From Sediminibacterium sp. FEMGT703S (GTDB lineage: Bacteria; Bacteroidota; Bacteroidia; Chitinophagales; Chitinophagaceae), in NCBI GenBank assembly GCA_002786355.1, contig PGCO01000001.1:186001-250000 (forward strand): DNA of 64,000 bases. Reading direction: 5' to 3'. Under the pieces are notes generated by a model. The model saw only the letters and a list, made by a program, of their open reading frames with translations. It did no database searches and had not been told where the DNA came from. Positions within the stretch are counted from its first letter, which is position 1. Every line of letters begins with the position of its first letter. Positions 27,429-36,195 of this stretch are shown here, piece by piece. A program made the translations under genes and the position numbers.

Positions 27429-28079
27429 ATGGAAAGAGAGACATACATTGTTGGTGCTGGAGGCATTGGTGGACATATCGTTTCAAATTTAAACTTGTAC
27501 AATTTAATTTCAGCCAAAATCTATTTTTTAGATGATGATGTTGAGAAATTACATACGCATCATTGTGGAATTAAAGTTGCAGGCAATATTGACACTCTAT
27601 TGCAAACTTCAAAAGAAATTGATGTTATTATTGCAATAGCTAACCCAATAGTAAAGAGCGCTATTGTGATGAAATTGAAAAAAAATAACAAAATTCAATT
27701 TCCTTCTTTGATTGCAAATAATTCATGGTTTTCGGAAGGCGTATCACTGGGGGAAGGTTGTATAATTTATCCTAATTGTAGTATCAATTATGGCTCGATT
27801 TTAGGGGATTTTGTTCTATTGAATATGAATTGTACAATAGGGCATCACACCAATATTGCAAATTGTAGTTCATTATACCCATCTGTTTCAACAGGTGGAA
27901 ACACAAAAATATTAGACAATGTTGAAATTGGAATTGGCTCATCAATAATTCAAAATATTACTATAGGAAAAAATGCAGTCATTGGAGCAGGTTCGGTTGT
28001 TATTAATGATGTGATTGGCAATTCAAGTGTTGTAGGAGTTCCAGCCAAAGAATTAAAAAAAGAAAAGAACAAAGAGTAG
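27429..28079 (+). CDS. Acetyltransferase, PglD/NeuD family (second copy)
   Basis: A 216-residue protein beginning MERETYIVGAGGIGGHIVSN with a Rossmann-like N-terminal domain. From about residue 100 there is a left-handed beta helix (ANNSWFSEGVSLGEG, GDFVLLNMNCTIGHHTNIAN containing the catalytic His, and GKNAVIGAGSVVINDVIG). The end GNSSVVGVPAKELKK is the usual cap. It lies 5 bp after porU and 12 bp before a PaaK-like gene, so all three may be co-transcribed. It is clearly related to, but distinct from, the 21292-21960 protein. The acceptor is unknown. Confidence 0.8.
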   Translation: MERETYIVGAGGIGGHIVSNLNLYNLISAKIYFLDDDVEKLHTHHCGIKVAGNIDTLLQTSKEIDVIIAIANPIVKSAIVMKLKKNNKIQFPSLIANNSWFSEGVSLGEGCIIYPNCSINYGSILGDFVLLNMNCTIGHHTNIANCSSLYPSVSTGGNTKILDNVEIGIGSSIIQNITIGKNAVIGAGSVVINDVIGNSSVVGVPAKELKKEKNKE

Positions 28080-28091
28080 AAAATATTATCT

Positions 28092-29399
28092 ATGACAATT
28101 GGAGAATATATCAGACTGAAAGTATTTAAAATTATCAATCTACTTAAAAAAGATTCTATACAAGTCTATTTAAATGAGTTGGAAATTTTTGAAATGGAAG
28201 AAGCTAAATATGCGGTAGTTGAAAAAAAACTGTATGAATTTCTTCGCAGAGCACAGGATTCCACTCCTTTATATAATGAAAAAAAGAATGAGTATAATTT
28301 AAACGCCTATCCAGTAATTACAAAAAAATTTATAAGTAATCACTTGGAATTGATTTTATCAAAAAATTATTCAAAACAGGAGTTAAAAAAAGTAACTACA
28401 AGTGGATCTTATGGAACACCGTTCTCCTTTTATCTTACCTCTGAAAAGAAAAAAAGACAATCAGCAGAAGCCATTTTTTATAGTAAAAAAGCTAATTATG
28501 AGGTAGGCATTTGCCATGGATATTTCAGGACAAAATTAAGCAAGAGTAAAATTAAGCGGTGGTTACAAAACGAATATTTTATTTGTTCAAAAGTGATAGG
28601 TGAAGCATTTTATACAGAAACACGAAAGCTTTTAAAAAAGAAAAAAATTAAAGTATTAATAGGATTTGCATCTGCAATTGGAATGTTCGCAGAGTTTTGC
28701 ATAGATAAAGGAGATAAGCCAGAAGACTTTACGATATATGGGGTATTGACTTTTGCTGAAACACTAACCGCTAAGCAGCAGGACAATATTTCGATGGCAT
28801 TCGGTTGTAAAGTGGTTAGCAGGTATGGTACTGAAGAATTAGGAATACTTGGGTACCAAGAAGATAGAGAAAAAGGTTTTGTGTTGAATACGTGCAACTA
28901 TATTTTTGAGGTGCTAAAACTAAACGAAGATATTAGCGTATCGCCAGGTGAAATAGGGAGAGTTGTAGTAACTGATTTACATTCAGATGCGCTTCCTTTA
29001 ATAAGATACGAAACAGGTGATTTAGCTATATTGGGAGATGTTTTTTCAGAAAATAAGTGTTGGGCAAAAAGTTTAAAGTCATTGTCAGGCAGGGTAATAC
29101 AAATAATTAATGCTCCCAACGGAGATCAGCTCTTTTCTTCATATTTCGAGAATATACTTGAAAAGTATAAAATTGTTTCACAATTTCAATTAATTCAAGA
29201 GACGGAAAAAGAATTCACTTTACGTATAGTTCCTAAGTTGACTTTTCAAACTGAGGATTTTTCGGAGTCTGAATTGGAAATTGAGATGAAAACCTGGTTA
29301 GGGAATGATGCTCAAATTAATATTGAGATCGTAGAAGATATAGAAATGCTGCCCTCAGGTAAACGGACTTCGATTATAAATAAATTAATTTTAATGTGA
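28092..29399 (+). CDS. PaaK/CapK-like adenylate-forming ligase
   Basis: A 435-residue protein of the phenylacetate-CoA ligase-like branch of AMP-binding enzymes. Motifs are the phosphate-binding TTSGSYGTPFSFY near residue 100, SRYGTEELGIL (the A5-like motif) and LPLIRYETGDLAIL (the A7-like motif with the ribose-binding Asp). The C-terminal end EMLPSGKRTSII carries the lysine of the A10 motif. CapK-type members occur in capsule and LPS clusters, where the activated acid is unknown. It is probably paired with the adjacent acetyltransferase to acylate a sugar (inference). Confidence 0.75.
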   Translation: MTIGEYIRLKVFKIINLLKKDSIQVYLNELEIFEMEEAKYAVVEKKLYEFLRRAQDSTPLYNEKKNEYNLNAYPVITKKFISNHLELILSKNYSKQELKKVTTSGSYGTPFSFYLTSEKKKRQSAEAIFYSKKANYEVGICHGYFRTKLSKSKIKRWLQNEYFICSKVIGEAFYTETRKLLKKKKIKVLIGFASAIGMFAEFCIDKGDKPEDFTIYGVLTFAETLTAKQQDNISMAFGCKVVSRYGTEELGILGYQEDREKGFVLNTCNYIFEVLKLNEDISVSPGEIGRVVVTDLHSDALPLIRYETGDLAILGDVFSENKCWAKSLKSLSGRVIQIINAPNGDQLFSSYFENILEKYKIVSQFQLIQETEKEFTLRIVPKLTFQTEDFSESELEIEMKTWLGNDAQINIEIVEDIEMLPSGKRTSIINKLILM

Positions 29400-29623
29400 A
29401 TCCTATTTTTTTATTTGAACAGAGAATCACAAAAATATATGTACTTAATTTAACCTTAACGAATATCCTATACACTTTAAGAAGAATCTTTTATAACTCA
29501 GGTATCCCAAAAAGCCGGTTCCAAACAAATATGCTTCTATTTAGAATTGATCACATAAATGCTAAATTTGCTTAATGCTTGAGATTTAAAAAATAAAGTT
29601 GATAAATTATTATTTTTCTAAAG

Positions 29624-30697
29624 TCATAAATTATATTTGACCCAATGTCTTAAATATAAAATTGCAAATGAAATTAAGAAAGTAAAAAAACCAAATATAA
29701 ATGAAAATAAAATAATACTTTTTCTTTCTGCAACAATAGGGTTATAAGGATACTGCAACAACTCTAGTCCAGAATTAATTGATTGGTTCAAAAACTTAAA
29801 AGTTTCTAAATTTTTCTGTGCTTCTCCATACATTATTGTTAGCATTTGTTCTTTAATCATTAAACTCTTCTGTTGCACTTTGTCTTCTTGCATCAACAAA
29901 CCTAAAGTTCTATCTGTATTTCTAGCTAATTGATTCTGCACTCCGCTCAATGCTGACCTAATACTGTCCAGTTTATTTGATAAAATATTTACATTTTTAC
30001 CACTTGAGCTAATAGATTGTTCATAAATTAATTTATCAATCTCTTTATAAATTAATTTACTAAATTCTACAGAGAAGTACTCACTACTTGTTACAATACT
30101 AAAATCAAAGACACCACTTTTTTTATCAAATGATCGAAAAAAAACAGTCGACTTATCTCCAATAAAAGTTCCTACAATTTTGCGAAATGCTTTTCTTTGT
30201 TTACTTGTTAATGCCATAAAAGTTGAGTCCTTCAATTCAAATTTTAAGCCATTTAATGTAGTATCCTTTTTCCATTTATTTTTGAGATCATAGATATCTA
30301 TAAAATGACTAATCGCAAGTTGTTTCTTTTGATTGATTTCTAAAGGCTTTAGTAATACTGCTCCAATAATCCTTTCTGATCCTAATATTGCTAATGTTCT
30401 ATCAAGAGGGGAGGTAACTCCGGCAGCGCCTCCAATTAATGAACCTAAACTACCTAATGAATTTAACAACCCTGCATTACCGCCTGATTCTTTCATTAAA
30501 AATTTAACTTTTGCAGTATAAATCGGTTTACTAAGATAGGCCCACAAGAAACCTATACTTGCCCCAAATAATGTTAAAATTATTAACTTTACAAAGTTTT
30601 CTTTAAGAAAATAAAAAAGCATTTTTATTTTCTTAATTATATCCTTAACACTCAATTCATCCTTCTCATTAGTTAACAAACTTTCTTTTATCTCCAT
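29624..30697 (-). CDS. Wzz/chain-length determinant family protein
   Basis: A 357-residue inner-membrane protein. One span is near the N-terminus (FVKLIILTLFGASIGFLWAY) and one at the C-terminus (IILFSFIFGFFTFLISFAIL), with a periplasmic coiled region between. The N-terminal LSKPIYTAKVKFLM is typical of Wzz/FepE/Etk proteins, here with a Gly-rich insert (LLNSLGSLGSLIGGAAG). No C-terminal tyrosine kinase domain is present. It lies 9 bp after the SLBB export gene, and together they form the export half of a Wza-Wzz type system, probably serving the glycan operon 12 kb away. Confidence 0.85.
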   Translation of the reverse strand: MEIKESLLTNEKDELSVKDIIKKIKMLFYFLKENFVKLIILTLFGASIGFLWAYLSKPIYTAKVKFLMKESGGNAGLLNSLGSLGSLIGGAAGVTSPLDRTLAILGSERIIGAVLLKPLEINQKKQLAISHFIDIYDLKNKWKKDTTLNGLKFELKDSTFMALTSKQRKAFRKIVGTFIGDKSTVFFRSFDKKSGVFDFSIVTSSEYFSVEFSKLIYKEIDKLIYEQSISSSGKNVNILSNKLDSIRSALSGVQNQLARNTDRTLGLLMQEDKVQQKSLMIKEQMLTIMYGEAQKNLETFKFLNQSINSGLELLQYPYNPIVAERKSIILFSFIFGFFTFLISFAILYLRHWVKYNL

Positions 30698-30706
30698 AAT
30701 TATAAA

Positions 30707-33409
30707 TTATCTAGTTGCTGCTAATACTAATCCTAACATACTACCGAATGCTAATACTTTAGTCATAAACTTATCCCAATCAACCTGCTTCGCTTCTTTT
30801 CTTTCTGGCCTTTGAGGCTTCATGGTTGTTATTACAATTCGATCCCCATATAAAACATTGGGATAGTTTTTAAAAAACAAAAATCTGCTGGTTTTCTTAA
30901 TTAATCCATTTTCACGCACCACTAAAACGGAAGATCGTTCTGCATCCTTTTTAAACCCTCCCGCAAAATTTCTGATATACCATTTAGCGGAATAATTTCC
31001 CTGATAGTTCACCTGTAATACTTTTTGGTTTTCTCCAAGTATATAGCGAGTACCCATAGTTTCAATCCTCACTATATTATTCAATCGTGGAACCGTAATC
31101 AAATCCCCAGGCAATAAAATAGGATCTTTTGCTGTATTACCCTTATTGTTTAATGCATCTGCAGCATTAAACACCACCAATCCTGAATTGTCTGCATATC
31201 TAATCAAGCTAATATTGGCAATATCAGCAAACTGGTTAAGTCCTTCAGCTTGTGCAATTAATTCAGAAAACTGGTATCGCTTAGAAGTCATACTATACAC
31301 ACCCGGTGTTTTGACTTCCCCGCTAATGGTAACAAAATCTTGTAACTGAAACTCAGGGATTCTTCTAATTACCACATAGTCTAAAGGCTGCAATTCAAAT
31401 TGAGCACCACTGATTACGTTGAACTCTTTATCAATGGTTAAGGATAATACTTGCTTGTCTGGAGCACGGTCCTTGTTGAATCTTAAGCGGAAAATATCTA
31501 CCCTATTTAAATCAGAACCCAGTGTAACGCCCCCTGCTAACTTGATCAGGTCTTTCATTTTTAAGGTACTATCATAACGAATGCTAATGGGATTATTAAC
31601 TTCACCTGCGATGCTCACATCAAATTCACGCTTGTAAACATCTTTATTCAATACAAACAAACGGTCTCCAGGTTTTAATTTAAAACCAGCATCATCAGTT
31701 AAGCTAACGGGAATATATTCAGTTTTCTTGGCATTGAATGGATCCGTTCTGTATACATAAGCATTGAATAAAGCGGTTGGCTTAAGTTCTCCCGCTAATC
31801 CCAAAGCTTCTTTAATACTAATGCTTTGGTCGTACCTGAATGGCCTTTCAAATGGATTCCTAACTTCTCCTGAAACTGAAATATTGAATAAATTGGTATA
31901 TCGCGCCTGATCGTAAATAATGACTTCATCTTTTTTCTGCAAAGCAATATCGGCTGATTTACCCGTTAATATGGCTTCTGCATTTAAGCTTAGTATTTGA
32001 ACACTTTGATCTAAATTTTTACGAATCAAAAAAATGGGATCTAACTTGGCTTCTGGCTTCAATTTAGCTTTCTTCAATAAGGCGGATAACATTTTAGTAG
32101 TGCCTAATTCATAATTACCTGCATAATCAATCGACCCTTCAATACTTACAAATTCTGATAAAGGGGTATTGATGGCTTTGAATCGTACAATATCTCCTCT
32201 TTTCAATTCTACATTAATACGTTTTTTTAAGATATCGTCTAAAGAATAATCCTTAATCACTACTGCATTATTCTCGAAGCGTTCTATTTGTACAAACTCT
32301 GTGTAAACATTCGATTGTAATCCGCCTGCAAAATCAATCAACTCAGGAATTCCTTCATTGTCAATCAATTCATACTTCATCGGCCTGTTTACTGCTCCTT
32401 GCAGGGTGATAATTTTCTCAGCTGGTGGAACATAAATGATATCATTGTTCTGTAAGTAAAAGTCGAATTGCAAAATGGGGTTACGCATAAATGCATACAC
32501 GTCTAATATCTTCTTTACACTTCCACGCATGATTTGAATCTTACGCACACTTCCGTTATTGGTGGGGCCTCCTGCTACAGCCAATGCGTTCAATGCAGTG
32601 TTGAGTGCTGATGTAGTGTAGGATCCTGAGCGGTCTACTTCTCCAAAAATATTCAGGTTTATAGTTCTAGAAGTATTTAAAGTAAGGGCAAACTGGTCTT
32701 TGTTAAATACATAAAAAGAAGAGAAGCGATTCACTAATAATTCTCTCGCACTTTTTAAGGTTAAGCCCGATAAGAATATCTTGGGCATTTGGGCTGGTTG
32801 GATATATCCGTTCTCATTAATTTCATACTGTAAATCGGCCTGTGATTTACCAAAAATGATGATATTGATTTTATCGCCTGGTGCTAAAATATACAAATCG
32901 GGCGGGCTCGCGTCTTTTGAAATACGATAAGCTTGTAATGTATTGTCTTTAAAAATATGGTGACCATAAATACTGCTAGGAGTTGGGACTTCCGATTTTA
33001 CCAGAACGATTGGAGCCATTTCAACTGCTTGCTTTTTAGCTGCATTTTGTTCATCAGTGGTTTCAGCAGGCTTAGCTACCGTTGTATTGGTGGTTGATGA
33101 AGCTGGGGCAGGGCTTGCAGTGCCTGTACCAGCGGCTTTTTGTTTTTTCTCTTGCTCCATCTCGTTGATAATGGCTTCAATAGTAGGACGTTGGGCAATC
33201 ACTTCCTGGTCACTCATTTTATCTACATCAATGTTGCGTGACCTCAAACGAACTTTCACTTCATCTTCTGTTAGCCCTTTGGCAGATAAAATGGCCCTAA
33301 TTTGGGTCATTACTTGTGCGTTATTCCTTGCATCTTGGGAACGAGCAAATTTGGATGGTGCACTTAATAAAAAAACAGAAAAAAATAAAATCGAAAAATA
33401 CCTTCTCAT
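30707..33409 (-). CDS. Polysaccharide export outer-membrane protein with multiple SLBB domains (Wza-like)
   Basis: A 900-residue secreted protein with a signal peptide (FSILFFSVFLLSAPSKFARS). A helical, Ala/Thr/Pro-rich segment around 85-140 precedes the export domain (PPDLYILAPGDKINIIIFG) and a chain of SLBB-type units, recognisable by repeated patterns such as ISGEVKTPGVYSM, VSGEVRNPFERPF, IAGEVNNPISIRY and LQGAVNRPMKYEL. About six units are seen, more than in Wza. The extreme C-terminus (FMTKVLAFGSMLGLVLAA) is a hydrophobic helix, like the outer-membrane helix of Wza. It is the first gene of a two-gene operon with the Wzz protein. Confidence 0.88.
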   Translation of the reverse strand: MRRYFSILFFSVFLLSAPSKFARSQDARNNAQVMTQIRAILSAKGLTEDEVKVRLRSRNIDVDKMSDQEVIAQRPTIEAIINEMEQEKKQKAAGTGTASPAPASSTTNTTVAKPAETTDEQNAAKKQAVEMAPIVLVKSEVPTPSSIYGHHIFKDNTLQAYRISKDASPPDLYILAPGDKINIIIFGKSQADLQYEINENGYIQPAQMPKIFLSGLTLKSARELLVNRFSSFYVFNKDQFALTLNTSRTINLNIFGEVDRSGSYTTSALNTALNALAVAGGPTNNGSVRKIQIMRGSVKKILDVYAFMRNPILQFDFYLQNNDIIYVPPAEKIITLQGAVNRPMKYELIDNEGIPELIDFAGGLQSNVYTEFVQIERFENNAVVIKDYSLDDILKKRINVELKRGDIVRFKAINTPLSEFVSIEGSIDYAGNYELGTTKMLSALLKKAKLKPEAKLDPIFLIRKNLDQSVQILSLNAEAILTGKSADIALQKKDEVIIYDQARYTNLFNISVSGEVRNPFERPFRYDQSISIKEALGLAGELKPTALFNAYVYRTDPFNAKKTEYIPVSLTDDAGFKLKPGDRLFVLNKDVYKREFDVSIAGEVNNPISIRYDSTLKMKDLIKLAGGVTLGSDLNRVDIFRLRFNKDRAPDKQVLSLTIDKEFNVISGAQFELQPLDYVVIRRIPEFQLQDFVTISGEVKTPGVYSMTSKRYQFSELIAQAEGLNQFADIANISLIRYADNSGLVVFNAADALNNKGNTAKDPILLPGDLITVPRLNNIVRIETMGTRYILGENQKVLQVNYQGNYSAKWYIRNFAGGFKKDAERSSVLVVRENGLIKKTSRFLFFKNYPNVLYGDRIVITTMKPQRPERKEAKQVDWDKFMTKVLAFGSMLGLVLAATR

Positions 33410-33489
33410 ATACTCTTTTAAATAATATCTTAATTATTCCAATTAGGAATAAAAATAATTGATTTGTTTATTAAACAGGGGGATTGCCG

Positions 33490-33497
33490 CAAATGTA
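33490..33497 (-). promoter_or_regulatory. Predicted promoter (-7 element TACATTTG) for the SLBB/Wzz operon
   Basis: On the minus strand TACATTTG is followed by CGGC, a form common in Bacteroidota promoters. It lies about 80 bp before the SLBB start. No clear -33 box. A small perfect hairpin, TTATTCC/GGAATAA (33434-33452), lies between it and the gene. Confidence 0.4.
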
Positions 33498-33622
33498 AGG
33501 CTAAATTAGTAAAATTAGTGATTTCTCCTTATCATTGCAATGCAGTTCCCCCTGCAATGCTTAAAAAGACTGAATGGCATAATTTCTACGCTAAAAATTC
33601 GTTTTCCTTTTAATTTGATCGT

Positions 33623-34789
33623 ATGAAAAATACACGTAAAAAATTATGTGCTTTAGCGTTTGCTAGTTTAGGGTTGGGTGCGCTATTGCCTACAGCTATA
33701 ATCGCCCAAGCTGATTCTATTAATATTGTTTCTACGGCAGTGCCCTTTTTGCGCATTTCTCCCGATGCACGTGCGGGTGGTATGGGTGATGCGGCTATTG
33801 CTACCAATCCGGATGGCAACTCTCCTTTTTGGAACCTCGCTAAAACAGCTTTTGCCGAAAAGCGTTCGGCCATTGCATTGAACTATACCCCTTGGTTGCG
33901 CGACCTTGGTTTGAATGATGTGTATTTGGCTAGTGCGGCTGCTTATAAAAAGATTGATGATTACTCGGTGATTTCTGGGTCTATGCGTTTCTTTAGTTTG
34001 GGTAATATTCAATTAACCGATTTTTCGGGGAATGTGTTGAATACGGTTCGCCCTACTGAATTTTCTTTTGATGCGGGCTATACCCGTGTGTTGAATGATC
34101 GCTTGAGTGTGGCAGTTGCCTTGCGTTATATCAATTCGAGATTGGTAGTGGGCGATGTGGGTACGGGTGTGGTATACAAAGCGGGTAATGCCTTGGCGGG
34201 TGATGTATCGTTGTTTTATAATGGCCGCGATGAAGAGGGTCAGGGATTCAATTTTGGTGCAGTATTATCTAACCTGGGTACCAAAGTAGGTTATACCAAT
34301 GATGCGCGTAACAAAGATTTCTTGCCTGCTAACTTGGGTTTGGGTATGGCTTATACAAAAATATTAGACGAAACCAATAGCATCAGCTTTGCTTTAGATG
34401 TAAATAAATTATTGGTACCCATGGCGCCGATTAGTACCGGTGTTTTTGCTACAGATTCTGCGGCACTCTCCGATTACAGAAATACTTCGGTAGTAAGTTC
34501 TTGGATGAAGTCTTTTTCTGATGGATCCAGCCTTCCTAAAAGCTTACAAATTTCTGCGGGGGTTGAATACTCTTATAACAACCAATTTAAATTACGCGCA
34601 GGCTATTTTTATGAAGACAAAACCCGCGGCAACCGCCGTTACTTCACTGCAGGTGCAGGCTTCGATATGAAGTTCTTGCAAGTGAATGTGTCTTACTTAG
34701 TGCCTTCTGGCGCAGGTGTTACCCGTAATCCTTTATCGAACACTTTGCGTTTGGGCTTGGTATTTAATTTAAGTAATGATGATTTCTAA
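33623..34789 (+). CDS. porV: Type IX secretion system outer-membrane channel protein PorV
   Basis: A 388-residue outer-membrane beta barrel of the FadL-like PorV family. After the signal peptide (ending near TAIIAQADS) comes the hallmark VPFLRISPDARAGGMGDAA and the NPDGNSPFWNLAKTA segment, then repeated amphipathic strands. The protein ends in LRLGLVFNLSNDDF. PorV shuttles T9SS cargo from the translocon to PorU for signal cleavage and attachment. Codon use is slightly more GC-rich than in the glycan operon. It is a single gene on plus, divergent from the SLBB operon. Confidence 0.93.
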   Translation: MKNTRKKLCALAFASLGLGALLPTAIIAQADSINIVSTAVPFLRISPDARAGGMGDAAIATNPDGNSPFWNLAKTAFAEKRSAIALNYTPWLRDLGLNDVYLASAAAYKKIDDYSVISGSMRFFSLGNIQLTDFSGNVLNTVRPTEFSFDAGYTRVLNDRLSVAVALRYINSRLVVGDVGTGVVYKAGNALAGDVSLFYNGRDEEGQGFNFGAVLSNLGTKVGYTNDARNKDFLPANLGLGMAYTKILDETNSISFALDVNKLLVPMAPISTGVFATDSAALSDYRNTSVVSSWMKSFSDGSSLPKSLQISAGVEYSYNNQFKLRAGYFYEDKTRGNRRYFTAGAGFDMKFLQVNVSYLVPSGAGVTRNPLSNTLRLGLVFNLSNDDF

Positions 34790-34807
34790 TGAAGCAAAAA
34801 CCAATTT

Positions 34808-35383
34808 ATGAAAAGTAAATTTTTTTTTCTGCTAATTTTCTTATGTCTAGGCTCAACACAAAATTTTGCACAAGACGCTAAGCTCCCACCGAAATCTAAG
34901 TTTTTAATTGAAGCAGGAATAGAGTTCGGAGGTGATGAAATTCTTCAGGTTTTTTTTACGAATGGAGAGGATCAAACTATGCGAGCTGGGCAAGGAGGGT
35001 ATATTTCATTTGGAGGACAGTTTGAGTTTAAAAATGTTAAACAATTGATGATAAGAACCACTTTAGGTATTAAGTATAATACCACTGCCGCTGACAATGC
35101 CAATATCCGATTAACAAGATTTCCATTGCAGCTAACTCCTTTCTGGAAAATTACGGATGATGTTAGATTAGGAGTTGGTATTACTACTCATTTAGGCCCT
35201 AAATTGAATGGTGATGGATTTACTCCTGATGTTAAGTTTGAAAGCACAGCTGGTCCTCGTTTTGAGTTTGGCTATAAATGGTTTGCACTAACCTACACCG
35301 CTATTAACTATAAAGATAATTTCAACAAATCATTATCTGCAAGTTCATTTGGTGCATCCGTATCATTTACTATACCCAAATAA
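34808..35383 (+). CDS. Putative outer-membrane beta-barrel protein, unknown function
   Basis: A 191-residue protein with a clear signal peptide (FFFLLIFLCLGSTQNFAQ, cleavage after FAQ). The remainder is made of alternating-hydrophobicity strands with aromatic ends (YISFGGQFEFKNVKQLMIRT, PRFEFGYKWFALTYTAINYK) and ends SFGASVSFTIPK, like a small eight-stranded outer-membrane barrel. It is 18 bp after porV, which raises the possibility of a T9SS-related role, but no family was recognised. Confidence 0.65.
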   Translation: MKSKFFFLLIFLCLGSTQNFAQDAKLPPKSKFLIEAGIEFGGDEILQVFFTNGEDQTMRAGQGGYISFGGQFEFKNVKQLMIRTTLGIKYNTTAADNANIRLTRFPLQLTPFWKITDDVRLGVGITTHLGPKLNGDGFTPDVKFESTAGPRFEFGYKWFALTYTAINYKDNFNKSLSASSFGASVSFTIPK

Positions 35384-35486
35384 ATACTGTTTGATTTACT
35401 TGGGTATCCAATTATAATCAGACTCTCTAAATCAAGGGTTTCCTTATAAATAAACCGATTTTAATAGTTTCTTTATCAGGAAACAC

Positions 35487-35494
35487 TATATTTG
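35487..35494 (+). promoter_or_regulatory. Predicted promoter (-7 element TATATTTG) of the HigBA pair
   Basis: A perfect TAnnTTTG lies 14 bp before the toxin ATG, so the transcript would have almost no leader. No -33 box at the usual spacing was seen. Confidence 0.4.
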
Positions 35495-35508
35495 AATAAA
35501 ATTCTTTA

Positions 35509-35847
35509 ATGGTTGAAAAGTTTAAGGTGGAATTTCTTCCAGACGCCGTAGATTTTTTGGATGGATTAGATAGAAAATCTAGGGAGAAAATTTATGCGAA
35601 TATTAGAAAGGCACAGATCATAAATGATCCAGTTCTTTTTAAAAAACTAACTCCAACTTTATGGGAATTTAGAACATTGTACAACAGAACTTATTATAGG
35701 CTATTTGCGTTTTGGGATAAAATAGATGGAAAAGAAACACTGGTTTTAGCGACCCACGGCCTTAAAAAGAAAACAGGAAAAACCCCTTCTTCTGACTTAG
35801 ATAAAGCAGAAAGAATTAGAAAAAGATATTTTGACCAAAAAAAATAG
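35509..35847 (+). CDS. HigB-type toxin (phage Gp49-like/RelE superfamily)
   Basis: A 112-residue protein of the Gp49/HigB family. The core is FLPDAVDFLDGLDRKSREKI, then LTPTLWEFRTLYNRTYYRLF, FAFWDKIDGKETLVLATHGL and a basic KKKTGKTP near the end. The family cleaves ribosome-bound mRNA and is neutralised by an Xre-type antitoxin. The gene order toxin then antitoxin, 4 bp apart, is the HigBA arrangement. All family landmarks are present, so it is probably intact. Confidence 0.85.
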   Translation: MVEKFKVEFLPDAVDFLDGLDRKSREKIYANIRKAQIINDPVLFKKLTPTLWEFRTLYNRTYYRLFAFWDKIDGKETLVLATHGLKKKTGKTPSSDLDKAERIRKRYFDQKK

Positions 35848-35851
35848 TCAC

Positions 35852-36181
35852 ATGCAAACAAAGAAAAAAATGAAAACTGTTTCATTAGAAACAATGATTG
35901 ACAAGCATATTGGCAAAATTGGCACTGCACCAAGAAATAATTTTGAACAAGAACTAAAACTTGACTTACTAGGGTATGCAATAAAAGAAGCTAGACTTCA
36001 CCACAACCTTACTCAAGAACAACTAGGAAAATTAGTAGGTGTTCAAAAAGCACAAATTTCAAAGCTTGAAAATAACTTTACCAATGCACGATTTGATACA
36101 GTTATAAAAGTTTTTAATGCTTTAGATGCCAAAGTCAACTTTAAAGTTGAGCTTTCTAAAAAGAAACTTTCATTGGCTTAA
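35852..36181 (+). CDS. HigA-type antitoxin (Xre-family HTH)
   Basis: 109 residues from the ATG at 35852; an in-frame TTG upstream lies inside the toxin gene. Residues about 45-100 form a helix-turn-helix of the Xre type (GYAIKEARLHHNLTQEQLGK, then LVGVQKAQISKLENN). The N-terminal 40 residues probably contact the toxin. The protein should repress its own operon. The stop is 14 bp before murF, so murF may be read from the same transcript, although its own expression must be essential. Confidence 0.85.
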   Translation: MQTKKKMKTVSLETMIDKHIGKIGTAPRNNFEQELKLDLLGYAIKEARLHHNLTQEQLGKLVGVQKAQISKLENNFTNARFDTVIKVFNALDAKVNFKVELSKKKLSLA

Positions 36182-36195
36182 ATCCTCGGAGTATC

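Noticed and set aside
33533..33560. Possible terminator formed by TGCAATGC words near 33533-33560
   Set aside because: The two words are direct repeats with a mismatch when paired as a stem, and no T-run follows.
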